From Pararhizobium antarcticum (GTDB taxonomy: Bacteria > Pseudomonadota > Alphaproteobacteria > Rhizobiales > Rhizobiaceae): a stretch of 64,000 nt of DNA. Positions 1-10,300 of the stretch are shown here, in pieces. How positions within the stretch are numbered: the first letter of the stretch is position 1; each line of letters begins with the position of its first letter. Both the position numbers and the translations under genes were made by a program. The notes beneath the pieces are model-generated. The model had not been told where the DNA came from. It made no database searches and saw only the letters and a program-made list of their open reading frames with translations. The stretch spans positions 1-64,000 of the forward strand of contig NZ_LSRP01000057.1 of NCBI RefSeq assembly GCF_001885585.1, written 5' to 3'.

Positions 1-243
1 TTCGAAAGCACAAAAGGAATCACAACCGCGCACAACCCGCAAACCGAAGTCCGCTAACCGATTCCGCCGATTCTCAAAGTCTCCGGACGGACACTAAGAG
101 TTAAGCTTAATACTATATTAGACACTTCTCTCTAGATTTAGGCCACCCATGAGTTGCGGCTGCGAACGCGCCGCACTCGGATCGCCATGATGGCATCACG
201 GTCCAAAAATTCATTTTCATCCTGAGAATATTGAGGAACTGAA

Positions 244-2166
244 ATGCGCAGACCCACCATCCGAACGTCGCTGGTCGCCATGTTTGCAATAATGGCGATC
301 GTCTTGGTCGCCTTGTCGGCCTATTCCATCAACACCATGAGTTCGCTTGCCGACAAAACATCGCGCATTGGTGACTTCTGGATGGAACAGGTTATTGCTG
401 CCCGCGAAATCAAGGGGGACATCAATCTGATGCGCCTCGCTTTTGCCCGCCAGCTCCTTGCTGAACCGGATGAGCTCGAAACGGAAGGCAAGTTTCGGGA
501 CGGCATAGAAACCTCTCTCAAGAACGGCATGGCCAAATACGAAGCCACAATCTCGACGACTAAGGGGCGTCAGCTATTCGACGAACTCAGGAAACAAGCA
601 GAGGCCTATGTCGCCCAGGACGGGGAATTGAATGAACTTCTGGCCGGAGGAAAACTCCCTGAAGCAAAGCAGTTTTTTAAAGGTGGGATGAAGGTGCAGG
701 CCGATCTGGCAAACAAGGCCGTCGGTGACCTCGTTGATTTCATCGTGGCAGAGTCTGCTCGGTATGTCGCCGAAAGCAAGGCTAGTTATGCCTCGGCCTT
801 CTGGATCATGATTTCCTCGGCCATCGGCGCCGTTTTGATTGCCATCGGTTGTGCCTTCTATGCGATGTCGGGTATCGCCAGACCGATCAATGCGATCACG
901 GCTTCGATGTCCAGGCTTGTCAAGGGTGACGTTGAATTGCAAATCCCGTTCAATGGTCGTGCCGATGAAGTCGGTGCCATGGCTGGTGCGGTCGAAGTCT
1001 TCCGCCAGACGGCGCTCGCCAAGATCGAATCCGATCGTCTGATCGAGTCCACGCGTTCGCAGTCCGAAAAGGACCGGATGCGCACCGAGGAAGCCGATCG
1101 TCTGCGCGCGCAAGAGATGGCGCAGGCAACGGCCGGGCTCGGCAAAGGCCTGAAGCATCTGTCGAAAGGTGATCTGACGTTTCATCTCGCAGAGCCCTTT
1201 GCCGCAGACTTTGAAACCCTGCGCTCCGATTTCAACGCAACCGTTGGTCAATTGTCCGAAACCCTGCGGGCTGTCACTGATGCGACCGGGGCTATCGACA
1301 ATGGCAGCCGGGAAATCAGCAGCAGCGCCGACGATCTGTCGAAGCGCACCGAGCAGCAGGCTGCATCGCTGGAAGAGACCGCAGCGGCTCTCGACCAGAT
1401 CACCGTCAATGTCGCCAACTCGTCCAAACGTGCCGACGAGGCGCGCAAGATCGCGGTTCTCGCCAATGAAAGTGCGGCCCAGTCGGGCATGGTGGTCGCC
1501 AATGCGGTCGACGCCATGCAGAAGATCGAGCAGTCCTCGAACGAGATCTCCAACATTATCGGCGTGATCGACGAAATCGCCTTCCAGACCAACCTGCTGG
1601 CGCTGAATGCCGGTGTCGAGGCTGCCCGTGCCGGTGATGCCGGCAAGGGCTTTGCGGTCGTCGCCCAGGAAGTCCGCGAACTGGCGCAACGCTCGGCCAA
1701 GGCTGCGAAGGAGATCAAGGATCTCATCCGCAATTCGTCTGTCCAGGTGCAGAGCGGCGTCAAGCTGGTCAGCGAGACCGGTGAAGCACTGAAGACGATC
1801 GAAGGCTATATCGTCACCGTGAACCAGCATATGGACTCGATTGCGACATCTGCGAAGGAGCAGTCGGTCGGGCTTGGCGAGGTCAATACCGCCGTCAACC
1901 AGATGGATCAGGTAACGCAGCAGAACGCCGCGATGGTCGAGGAAACGAGCGCGGCTGGTGCAACGCTTGCCAGCGAAAGCGGCCGCCTGCGCGAATTGAT
2001 CTCGCAGTTCCAGCTCGGCGGCGCCCTGCGTCAAACGGCTTCGGCCATGAAGGTCGCCGATGCCGGTCACCGGCCGGTGGCTTCGCCGGCAAAACGACTG
2101 GCAGGCAAGGTCGCCAGCGCCTTCTCGGGCAATGCCGCCGTCAAGGAAAGCTGGGAGGAGTTTTGA
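244..2166 (+). CDS. Methyl-accepting chemotaxis protein (membrane receptor)
   Basis: Transmembrane chemoreceptor that passes ligand binding to the CheA/CheW complex. The 640-aa product has a first membrane helix at about residues 8-28, a periplasmic four-helix-bundle-like sensor to about 185, a second membrane helix at about 186-208, a HAMP region, and a long cytoplasmic signalling coiled coil. The conserved hairpin tip (EIAFQTNLLALNAG) is near residue 444, which makes the family call firm. The protein ends in SWEEF, the WxxF-type pentapeptide that tethers CheR/CheB in other receptors. The ligand cannot be read from sequence. The stop overlaps the ATG of the next gene, a CheW, so the two are translationally coupled. 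Confidence 0.95.
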   Translation: MRRPTIRTSLVAMFAIMAIVLVALSAYSINTMSSLADKTSRIGDFWMEQVIAAREIKGDINLMRLAFARQLLAEPDELETEGKFRDGIETSLKNGMAKYEATISTTKGRQLFDELRKQAEAYVAQDGELNELLAGGKLPEAKQFFKGGMKVQADLANKAVGDLVDFIVAESARYVAESKASYASAFWIMISSAIGAVLIAIGCAFYAMSGIARPINAITASMSRLVKGDVELQIPFNGRADEVGAMAGAVEVFRQTALAKIESDRLIESTRSQSEKDRMRTEEADRLRAQEMAQATAGLGKGLKHLSKGDLTFHLAEPFAADFETLRSDFNATVGQLSETLRAVTDATGAIDNGSREISSSADDLSKRTEQQAASLEETAAALDQITVNVANSSKRADEARKIAVLANESAAQSGMVVANAVDAMQKIEQSSNEISNIIGVIDEIAFQTNLLALNAGVEAARAGDAGKGFAVVAQEVRELAQRSAKAAKEIKDLIRNSSVQVQSGVKLVSETGEALKTIEGYIVTVNQHMDSIATSAKEQSVGLGEVNTAVNQMDQVTQQNAAMVEETSAAGATLASESGRLRELISQFQLGGALRQTASAMKVADAGHRPVASPAKRLAGKVASAFSGNAAVKESWEEF

Positions 2167-2648
2167 TGACCATTCCAGCCAACACAGCGACTACGACAAG
2201 CGCCACGTTTGAAATCATCGCCTTCCGGCTGCACGATCAGGAATTCTGCGTGCGCACCAGAACCATCCGCGAGATTCGCGGATGGGGTCCTGCAACGCCG
2301 ATCCCGCATGCCCCCGCAGATGTCATCGGCGTGATGAACCTGCGTGGAACGGTCATTCCAATCATCGATCTCGCCAACAAGCTCGGCATGAGAAGTACCG
2401 AGCCCAATGAACGCAGCGCCATTGTCGTGGCAGAAGTCCATGGCATGGCGATGGGACTGGTCGTTGACCGGGTTTCTGATATCCTGACGATCGCCGAGGA
2501 CCTTTTGCAACCCGTTCCCGAGATCAGCATGTCCAGCGGTATGCGTTACGCCGACGGGATCATCGCACAGCCCGACGGCATGATCTGCTTCCTCAATCTC
2601 GAACGCATGTTCGAAGAGATCGCGGTGACGAAGCTGGTCGCAGCATAG
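2166..2648 (+). CDS. cheW: Chemotaxis coupling protein CheW
   Basis: SH3-like scaffold that links chemoreceptors to the CheA kinase. The 160-aa product is a single CheW domain with the usual signatures: FRLHDQEFCV at the start of the fold, the HAPADVIGVMNLRG loop, VIPIIDL, and the VDRVSDIL segment. I chose the ATG at 2166, which shares its A with the TGA stop of the receptor (TGATG) and has GGGAGGAG just upstream at 2153-2160; a TTG three bases earlier is less likely. Placement directly behind one receptor suggests a dedicated partner, though the main che operon is not in this window and CheW proteins can be shared among receptors. Confidence 0.95.
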   Translation: MTIPANTATTTSATFEIIAFRLHDQEFCVRTRTIREIRGWGPATPIPHAPADVIGVMNLRGTVIPIIDLANKLGMRSTEPNERSAIVVAEVHGMAMGLVVDRVSDILTIAEDLLQPVPEISMSSGMRYADGIIAQPDGMICFLNLERMFEEIAVTKLVAA

Positions 2649-2844
2649 CGGCGGCAGGACGTGCATGGTCTAAGATCCGGGACTTGGATCGTGCACGCCG
2701 TGCGCGCGCGCAGACGGTGGCGCTTTGAGGAAGGGGTGCCACCGGACAATGGCACTGCGACGGCTTGGGTATCGACTTTCATCGGGAAGATGGATTCCTG
2801 AATTTCAGGCATGAGGCAACAACTCGTCTCGGGGGAGAGACCTT

Positions 2845-4383
2845 ATGCAAATCATGCGAACAAGCCGTGCCAAGTTTGAAGCTGTGGTCTGGCTTTCGGT
2901 CTTTCTTTCGCTCTACACTCTTGCGCTTTACTACGATGGTCACGAAGCCCTCGACGCGTTCTTTCATGATCATGAATATTATGAGCTCGACGAGTTGTTC
3001 ACCGCTTTAAACATCGCCGGTGCCCTGGGACTGATATATTCGGTCACCCGCATCAAGGACATGTCGCAGGAAATTCGACGTCGGCTGGCTGCCGAAAAGA
3101 ACGTCGACTGGATTGCCTGCCATGATCCCTTGACGGAATTGCCCAACCGCCGGTTCCTTGAAACGGCGTTCGCGCGACAGGACATTCTGGCGCGGCAGGA
3201 CGGCTACGCTGTCATCAGCATCGATCTCGATGGCTTCAAGAAGGTCAACGACCTCCTGGGACATGACCATGGGGATCAGGTTCTGAAGATCGTGGCCGAG
3301 CGGTTGTCCTATATTTTTCCGTTGGAGAACGTCTATCGGTTGGGCGGCGACGAATTTCTTGTTGTCACCGAGCGCATGGGCAAGCCAGATCTGAATGCGC
3401 TTGGCAAACGCATCGTCAACAACCTTTCCAAGACCATGCTGATCCATGGGACACCCGTCGATGTCGGCGCCAGCATCGGCATTGCCCGTATTCCCGAAGA
3501 CAGCGCCACGCTCACTGATGCGATCCAACAGTCCGACTGCGCCATGTACGCCGCTAAAAAAACGGGACGCAACCAGGTCAAGTTCTTCGAGCCAACCATG
3601 CACGCGGAGCTGGCCAAGCGCGTTCGAATGGAAGGTGATCTCAGGCATGCGATCAACACGGCGCGGATCATTCCGCACTACCAGCCGTTCGTCGACCTGA
3701 TAACCGAGGAGGTCGTCGGCTACGAGGCCTTGGCGCGCTGGGAGCGTTCGGATGGGACATTCGTCCCGCCCTGTGATTTCATCCCGCTTGCCGAAGAGGC
3801 GGGGTTGATCGTCGAGTTGACCGACCAGCTCTTCCGCACCGCCTGTCGGGATGCCCTGTCCTGGCCGGCGCATACGGTCCTGTCCTTCAATATCTCCCCC
3901 GTACAGCTGAGTGATCGTCTGCTCGGCCTGCGCCTTCTGACGATCCTCGGCGAGATCGGCCTGCCGATCCACAGGCTCGAACTGGAGGTTACTGAAAGTG
4001 CTGTCATCCGGGATGCCGAGACAGCCCGTATCGTTCTTGACCAGCTCGTGAACGCCGGCATCAAAATAGCGCTTGACGATTTTGGCACCGGCTACTCCAG
4101 CCTGTCGCAATTGTCGGACTATAAGTTCGACAAGATCAAGATCGACAAAAGCTTTGTGGCCAATTTCGAAAATAGCGAAAAGCAGGAAAAAGTGGTCCGG
4201 GCCATTATCGCACTGGGAAACGGTCTGGGCGTCACGATCACAGCCGAAGGGATCGAAGAGCAAAGCCAGCTCACCCGGCTGAAATCCATGGGCTGCCATA
4301 TCGGCCAGGGCTATCTGCTCGGCAGGCCGCTGGCCTTCGACTTCACGCTCCCGGATGCAAAGCAACCTGAGCGCCACATCTAG
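2845..4383 (+). CDS. GGDEF-EAL cyclic-di-GMP signalling protein
   Basis: Bifunctional-type enzyme for c-di-GMP turnover. The 512-aa protein has two N-terminal hydrophobic segments (about 10-28 and 50-68), then a diguanylate cyclase domain with RLGGDEF (GGDEF at 167-171), then an EAL phosphodiesterase domain starting at EALARW (E294). The EAL metal and catalytic motifs all look intact: FNIS, LEVTES, DDFGTGYSS, KIDKSF, AEGIEE and QGYLLGRPL. The RxxD inhibitory site normally found five residues before GGDEF is not there, so feedback inhibition of cyclase activity by product is not expected. Both domains look active; the net direction cannot be decided from sequence. The gene stands alone, 196 bases after cheW. 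Confidence 0.93.
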   Translation: MQIMRTSRAKFEAVVWLSVFLSLYTLALYYDGHEALDAFFHDHEYYELDELFTALNIAGALGLIYSVTRIKDMSQEIRRRLAAEKNVDWIACHDPLTELPNRRFLETAFARQDILARQDGYAVISIDLDGFKKVNDLLGHDHGDQVLKIVAERLSYIFPLENVYRLGGDEFLVVTERMGKPDLNALGKRIVNNLSKTMLIHGTPVDVGASIGIARIPEDSATLTDAIQQSDCAMYAAKKTGRNQVKFFEPTMHAELAKRVRMEGDLRHAINTARIIPHYQPFVDLITEEVVGYEALARWERSDGTFVPPCDFIPLAEEAGLIVELTDQLFRTACRDALSWPAHTVLSFNISPVQLSDRLLGLRLLTILGEIGLPIHRLELEVTESAVIRDAETARIVLDQLVNAGIKIALDDFGTGYSSLSQLSDYKFDKIKIDKSFVANFENSEKQEKVVRAIIALGNGLGVTITAEGIEEQSQLTRLKSMGCHIGQGYLLGRPLAFDFTLPDAKQPERHI

Positions 4384-4504
4384 ATAAAGCCGTGCCTTGC
4401 TTTTTCTGACGCGTCTGAAGCGGAGCTTTTAGGCATGCAAGAGTTACTTGGAAACCGTGCGGCCCGGGGGCATCGTTTTGCTACCCTACAGACCGCTGTT
4501 GCAT

Positions 4505-5131
4505 TCATTCCACCGACCCTGACGTCTCGGAGACCGCAAGCCCGTGCATGACGAAATCGAGATGCGATTGAATGTAGAGGGGAACGCCAAGGTCGCGATT
4601 GTCCCCGAGTATCAGGACATCGACCATCATGGCGACGAAGGGCGCAATGATGACGCGTGCAAAAGGCGCGGTGCCGCTGCGAAACTCGCCAATCCTGACA
4701 CCTTCGTCAATGATCGCCTGTGTTCGCTCCAGGATCGGTTCGACGAGCTCCTGGTAGTGTGTGTCGATCAGTTCCGGAAAGCGGATACCTTCCGATATGG
4801 CGAAACGCAGGAGCTCTCGCGTTCTGCGATCCCCCAGGATGTGTTCGTAGCAAAGCAAAAGCAAGGAGCGGAGCTGTTCGGAACAGCTGCCGTTCAATTC
4901 GTTCGTGTGAACCGCTTCGAACGGCACGGCAATATGGCGAACCATAGCCGAAAATATCTCTTCTTTCGTCGGAAAGTAGACGTAGATCGTTCCTTTCGTC
5001 ACACCGATGCGACTGGCGATATCTTCGACGCGAGCGGCGCTGAAGCCCTTTTCGATAAACTCCTCGAATGCGGCGTCAAGAATCTGAATCGGCCGAAGCG
5101 CCTTCTGTTGCGCCCGTGTCAATTTCTTCAT
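4505..5131 (-). CDS. TetR/AcrR family transcriptional repressor of the adjacent efflux operon
   Basis: DNA-binding repressor, 208 aa from the chosen start. The N-terminal TetR domain is clear: ILDAAFEEFIEKGFSAARVEDIA leads into the helix-turn-helix GVTKGTIYVYFPTKEEIF; the C-terminal half is a typical ligand-binding all-helical domain. I prefer the ATG at 5131, or the one at 5137, because GGGAG lies just upstream; a longer frame reaches an ATG at 5194, but that start would lie inside the candidate operator. The gene is divergent from two membrane-fusion proteins and an RND pump, the standard arrangement for a local repressor of drug or solvent efflux. The inducer is unknown. Confidence 0.9.
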   Translation of the reverse strand: MKKLTRAQQKALRPIQILDAAFEEFIEKGFSAARVEDIASRIGVTKGTIYVYFPTKEEIFSAMVRHIAVPFEAVHTNELNGSCSEQLRSLLLLCYEHILGDRRTRELLRFAISEGIRFPELIDTHYQELVEPILERTQAIIDEGVRIGEFRSGTAPFARVIIAPFVAMMVDVLILGDNRDLGVPLYIQSHLDFVMHGLAVSETSGSVE

Positions 5132-5193
5132 GATCATGTCTCCCGTTGGACGGCGTGTAGCAGCGATTTCGACGATCCAGGCGGACAATTTCA

Positions 5194-5213
5194 TTGACTT
5201 ATCAGTCAGTCAA
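5194..5213. promoter_or_regulatory. Candidate TetR operator with overlapping divergent -35 elements
   Basis: Inverted repeat TTGACT-N8-AGTCAA in the gap between the TetR gene and the first efflux gene. Each arm read outward is TTGACT, a good -35 hexamer, so a dimer bound here would block transcription in both directions. Position and symmetry are seen; binding by the neighbouring repressor is inferred. Confidence 0.6.
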
Positions 5214-5250
5214 TAATAAATCGGCTGAACAGAGTTTCAAGAGGCTAGTT

Positions 5251-6315
5251 ATGAGACGATTGATGATGCTCGCTTTGATCGGGTTTTCGCTGGCAGCCTG
5301 CGCCCCCGAGGAGCAGCCGCCGCAGAAAGAGACGCGACGCGTAGAGGCGGTCATTGTCAAACCCGCTCTGGTCTCCGATACGATCTCGACGACGGGCGAA
5401 ATCAGTGCCCGTGTCCAGTCCGATCTTTCGTTCCGGGTCAGTGGCCGCCTTGTGGAGCGCAGGGTCGATATCGGTGATCGCGTGACAGTCGGGCAGGTCT
5501 TGGCGCGGATCGATGCGGAGGAGCAAAAAGCCGACCTGCAGGTGGCCCTCGCCAACCTCAATTCGGCTGAGGCGCTGGAAACACAGGCGCGTCAGGGATT
5601 CGACAGGCAGCAGAGCCTGTTTACGACGGGCGTGACCACGCGGGCTGCTCTCGACAACAGCCGCGAGAGCCTGTTGACGACGCAGGCCTCGGTTCAGTCC
5701 GCGCAGGCGCAGTTGGATGCGGCACGCGATGCGCTTGGCCAAACGGACTTGAAGGCCGATGCCAGCGGCATCATCACAGCCCGCAGCGCCGAAGTGGGCC
5801 AGGTCGCGCAGGCTGCACAATCCATGTTCACGCTTGCTCATGATGGCCCGCGCGATGCGGTGATCAATGCCGACGAGTCTGCACTCCTGGGGCGTCAACT
5901 TGAAAGCGTTGCCGAAGTGAAGCTTCTCTCCGGCGATGGAACCTTCAAGGCGACGGTCCGCGAGGTCTCGCCGACGATCGACACCACGACAGGCACGATC
6001 CGGGTGAAGCTCGGCCTGGAAGATGCGCCGGATGCGCCTTTGGGAAGCGCAGTGACGGTGACGGCGCGCTACAAGCCGCAGACCGTGATCGAACTGCCAT
6101 GGTCGGCTATGGCTTCTGACGCCGGTCGCCCCGCCGTGTGGCTCATTGATTCAAAGACTGGTGCCGTTTCCCTTCGTCGGGTTGTGGTCGCGGCGTATTC
6201 GACCCAGCGCTTCTCCGTCGAGTCCGGAGTTTCCGAGGGCGACATCGTGGTGTCCAACGGCACGAAATTCCTGAGCGCTGGTGACCTTGTATCCCATGAA
6301 GGAGCTGCTCAATGA
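5251..6315 (+). CDS. RND efflux periplasmic adaptor (membrane fusion protein), lipoprotein
   Basis: HlyD/AcrA-type adaptor that links an inner-membrane RND pump to an outer-membrane channel. From the ATG at 5251 (AAGAGG upstream) the 354-aa product begins with a short lipoprotein signal, IGFSLAAC, so it should be lipid-anchored at that cysteine. A lipoyl/barrel-sandwich region (GDRVTVGQVLARIDAEEQ), a long helical hairpin and a second lipoyl half (LKADASGIITARSAEVGQVA) follow in the normal order, then the beta-barrel part. A longer frame starts at 5194 but would add a non-signal tail. The stop overlaps the next adaptor by 4 nt (ATGA). Confidence 0.92.
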   Translation: MRRLMMLALIGFSLAACAPEEQPPQKETRRVEAVIVKPALVSDTISTTGEISARVQSDLSFRVSGRLVERRVDIGDRVTVGQVLARIDAEEQKADLQVALANLNSAEALETQARQGFDRQQSLFTTGVTTRAALDNSRESLLTTQASVQSAQAQLDAARDALGQTDLKADASGIITARSAEVGQVAQAAQSMFTLAHDGPRDAVINADESALLGRQLESVAEVKLLSGDGTFKATVREVSPTIDTTTGTIRVKLGLEDAPDAPLGSAVTVTARYKPQTVIELPWSAMASDAGRPAVWLIDSKTGAVSLRRVVVAAYSTQRFSVESGVSEGDIVVSNGTKFLSAGDLVSHEGAAQ

Positions 6316-7394
6316 CAACAGGCCCTCAATTGATCGCGCTGCTGGCGGTCGCCACGCTGCTCTCAGCATGCCAGAAGGAAGACGAGGCCAAGGTAGAGCC
6401 GCCGCGTCCCGTGCTTTCTCTCATCGCGCAGCTCGCTCCCGAGACTGTCCTGGCCCTCCCCGGAACGGTGGAGGCGCGGGTCAAATCGCAGTTCGGCTTT
6501 CGTATTCTGGGCCGCATTATCGCGCGCGACGTGCAGGTCGGAGACCTCGTGAAGAAGGGCGATATCCTGGCTGCCATCGATCCGTTGGCATTGGAACTGG
6601 CTGTTAAAAGTGCGCAGTCGGATCTGGTGACGAGCCAGGCACAGCTTTCCAATGCCCGTACCAACGAAGACCGCCAGAAAACTCTGTTCGAACGGCAGAG
6701 CGGAGCGAAAGCCACGTTCGAAATCGCGCAGCAGGAACGCAAGACCGCTGAAGCGGCCGAAGCCAAGGCGAAGGCAAATCTCGACAAGCTCAATGAGCAA
6801 CTGAGTTATGCGCTTCTGCTTGCCGAGTTCGACGGCGTCGTCACGGCCGTTTCCGCCGAGGTCGGACAGGTTGTTTCTGCGGGGCAGAGCGTTGTGACGG
6901 TCGCACGGCCGGACGAACGCGACGCCGTCATCGACGTCCCGGAAGCTGTCGGACCTTTGAAGCCTGGCGCAGTCTTTGATGTCTCCTTGCAACTTGCTCC
7001 CGATATCCGCGCCCGGGGCCTGGTGAGGGAAATCGCGCCGGAGGCGGACGAAGCGACGCGCACGCGACGCACGCGGCTGACATTGGTCGATCCGCCGGAG
7101 GCCCTCCGCCTTGGTGCCGTCATCACGGTCAGCGCGCTTGCCAAGGGCATGCCATCCATCCGATTGCCCTCTTCGGCAATCCGGACCGAGGGAACAAAGA
7201 CGTCCGTCTGGGTTGTCGACGAAAAAACCGGGAAGGTCACTGCCGTGACAGTCTCGCTGTCGCAACAGGCGTCCGCGGACGATACCGTAACCGTGACGGA
7301 CGGCATCAAATCCGGCGATAGAATTGTCACAGCGGGCGTTAATACACTCGAAGACGGTCAGGCCGTCCGAATTGTCCAGGAGACCGTCAATTGA
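6312..7394 (+). CDS. Second RND efflux periplasmic adaptor, lipoprotein
   Basis: Another AcrA/MexA-like membrane-fusion protein (360 aa), clearly related to but distinct from its upstream neighbour. The N-terminus LLAVATLLSAC is a lipoprotein signal. The lipoyl motifs VGDLVKKGDILAAIDPLALE and LAEFDGVVTAVSAEVGQVV flank a coiled-coil hairpin, followed by the beta-barrel and membrane-proximal domains. ATGA overlap with the gene before it and TTGA overlap with the pump gene after it show tight translational coupling. Two adaptors ahead of one pump suggest either a hetero-adaptor complex or a duplication; sequence alone does not decide. Confidence 0.92.
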   Translation: MTTGPQLIALLAVATLLSACQKEDEAKVEPPRPVLSLIAQLAPETVLALPGTVEARVKSQFGFRILGRIIARDVQVGDLVKKGDILAAIDPLALELAVKSAQSDLVTSQAQLSNARTNEDRQKTLFERQSGAKATFEIAQQERKTAEAAEAKAKANLDKLNEQLSYALLLAEFDGVVTAVSAEVGQVVSAGQSVVTVARPDERDAVIDVPEAVGPLKPGAVFDVSLQLAPDIRARGLVREIAPEADEATRTRRTRLTLVDPPEALRLGAVITVSALAKGMPSIRLPSSAIRTEGTKTSVWVVDEKTGKVTAVTVSLSQQASADDTVTVTDGIKSGDRIVTAGVNTLEDGQAVRIVQETVN

Positions 7395-10300
7395 AACCGT
7401 TCAACCTTTCAGACTGGGCGCTCGAGCATCGTTCTCTTGTCTGGTATTTCATGATCGTCTTTGTTCTGGTCGGCACGCTGTCCTACTTCAATCTCGGCCG
7501 CGAGGAAGATCCCAGCTTCACGATCAAGACAATGATCATCAATGCGCAGTGGCCCGGTGCATCCGCAGAAGAGGTCACCCGCCAGCTCACCGACAGGATC
7601 GAGAAGAAGCTGGAAGAACTGGATGCGCTGGACTACACGCGCAGCGAGACGGTTTCCGGCAGTACGACGATCTATGTCGAATTGCTGGCGACCACCAAGG
7701 CAAAGGACGTCACGGGCAACTGGGTTCGCGTCCGCAACATGATCAGCGACATCAAGGGCGAATTCCCCAGTGGCGTTATCGGTCCGTTCTACAACGACAG
7801 CTTTGGTGATGTTTACGGAAATATCTATGCCTTCACTTCCGATGGACTGACGCAGCGCCAGTTGCGTGATCTCGTTGAAACCTCGAGAGCAAAGCTGCTT
7901 CAGGTCCCGAACGCGGGCAAGATCGACATCATTGGCGCTCAGGACGAGGCGATCTATCTCGAATTCTCGACACGCAAGATCGCAGCCCTGGGGATCGACC
8001 AGCAAGCCGTGATCGAAACGCTGCAGGCCCAGAACGCGGTAACACAATCCGGCTTCATCGATGCCGGACCGGAGCGGATCGCAATTCGCGTCGGCGGTCA
8101 GTTTGCGTCGGAGGAAAGCCTCAGGGCTATCAACCTGCGCGTCAACGACCGCTATTTCCCGCTTGTCGACATTGCCACGATCAAGCGTGGTTATGCCGAT
8201 CCGCCATCCTCGCTCTTCAGGTTCAAGGGAAAGCCGGCAATCGGCCTGACCATCGGCATGACGGCGGGCGCCAATCTTACGAAGTTCGGGGCGGCGATGG
8301 ACGAGCAGATCAAGCGCGTCGTGGCCGACCTGCCGATCGGCGTAACCGTCGAGAGGGTCTCGGACCAGCCCGCTGTCGTGGAAGAAGCCGTCTCGGGCTT
8401 TACGACAGCCCTTTTCGAGGCGATCGCCATCGTGCTTGCCATCAGTTTTATCAGCCTTGGCTTGCGGGCCGGTCTGGTGGTCGCGATCTCCATCCCCCTG
8501 GTCCTGGCAATCACCTTCGTCGTGATGGAATACACGGGTATTTCGCTGCAGCGCATCTCGCTCGGCGCGTTGATCATCGCGCTTGGCCTTCTTGTCGACG
8601 ACGCGATGATTGCCGTCGAGATGATGGTGGCTCGCCTTGAAGTTGGCGACGATCTGCGCACGGCAGCAACCTATGTCTATACCTCCACCGCGTTTCCGAT
8701 GTTGACAGGTACGCTTGTCACCGTTGCCGGCTTTATCCCGATTGGACTGAACAGCAGCGCCGCAGGCGAATTCACCTTCACCCTGTTTGTTGTCATTGCG
8801 GTGTCGCTGATCGTTTCCTGGGTCGTGGCGGTCCTGTTCACACCTTTGCTGGGCGTGGCTATTCTTCCGCAAACAATGAAATCGCACCATGACCAGAAGG
8901 GCCGGGTGGCACGGGGCTTTGCCTGGCTCCTGGGGGTCGCCATGCGCTGGCGCTGGTTCACGATCATCAGCACAGTCGCCGTTTTCCTGCTCTCCATAGG
9001 CGGTCTTGGCCTGGTACAGCAGCAATTCTTCCCGGCCTCCGATCGTCCCGAGCTGATTGTCGACTGGAGCCTGCCGCAAAACAGCACGATCGACGAAACG
9101 AACCGGCAGATGGCGCAGTTTGAAAGAGAAAAGCTCGAGGGGAATCCCGACATCGATCATTGGTCGACGCATGTCGGCGAAGGCGCGCCACGCTTCATTC
9201 TGTCCTATGACGTGCAAACGCCTGCCCCCTGGATCGGACAGGTGGTTATCGTCGCCAAGAATCTGGAGGCCCGCGATAGACTGCGCAAGGACATGCAGGC
9301 CTATCTCGCGAAGACGTTTCCAGGAACAGACGCCTATGCCAAGCTGCTTGACATTGGGCCACCGGTCGGGAAACCGATCCAGTATCGCGTCAGCGGGCCG
9401 GATATCCAGAACGTCCGGCAGATTGCGCAGCGCTTCAGTGCGATCGTCAAGTCAAACCCGCTTGTCTCGAACCTGGCATATGACTGGAACGAACCTTCGC
9501 GCGTCGTGAAGGTGGATGTTCTTCAGGACAAGGCCCGCCAGTTGGGGGTCTCCTCCCAAGACATCGCCAATGTGCTGAACGGCATTGTCGAGGGCTCGAC
9601 GGCGACCCAGATTCGGGATGATATCTATCTCATCAACGTGATCGGCCGGGCTGAAGATACCGAACGGGGTTCGATCGAGACACTGAGGAACCTTCAGCTT
9701 CCGGGATCAGCCGGTAATTCCGTACCTTTGTCGGCAGTGGCCAATTTTCGCTACGAACTCGAACAACCGTTGATCGGCCGCAGGGATCGCATTCCGACCA
9801 TAACCCTGAAGGCGGCGATCCTCGGGACAACGCAGCCTGCGACGATTGTCGAACAGATCAAGCCGGAGCTTGAGACCTTCGTAGCCTCTCTTCCAGCGGG
9901 CTACTCCGTGGAAGTCGGGGGTACGGTGGAATCCAGCGCGGATTCGCAGGCACCGATTCTTGCCGTGTTTCCCATCATGCTGTTTGCGATGGCCACAATC
10001 CTGATGCTCCAGCTTCAGAGTTTCAGTCGGCTGTTTCTGGTTTTTGCGGTTGCTCCGCTGGCGCTGATCGGCGTGGTCGCAGCGCTTCTCCTCAGCAATG
10101 CGCCGATGGGCTTCGTGGCAATTCTGGGCGTGCTCGCCTTGATCGGCATCCTGATCCGCAACTCGGTCATCCTCATTGTCCAGATCGAGCATCTGCGCGA
10201 CGAGGGCGTGAGCCCCTGGCGTGCTGTGGTCGAGGCAACGGAGCACCGCATGCGGCCCATTCTTTTAACGGCTGCCGCTGCAACACTGGCGCTCATTCCT

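Noticed and set aside
574-2070. 498-codon open frame on the minus strand
   Set aside because: Exact shadow of the chemoreceptor gene; no family resemblance, and the plus frame has unmistakable receptor motifs.
7409-9217. 602-codon open frame on the minus strand
   Set aside because: Antisense to the RND pump; rich in Arg/Asp/His/Gln as expected for the complement of a GC-rich gene.
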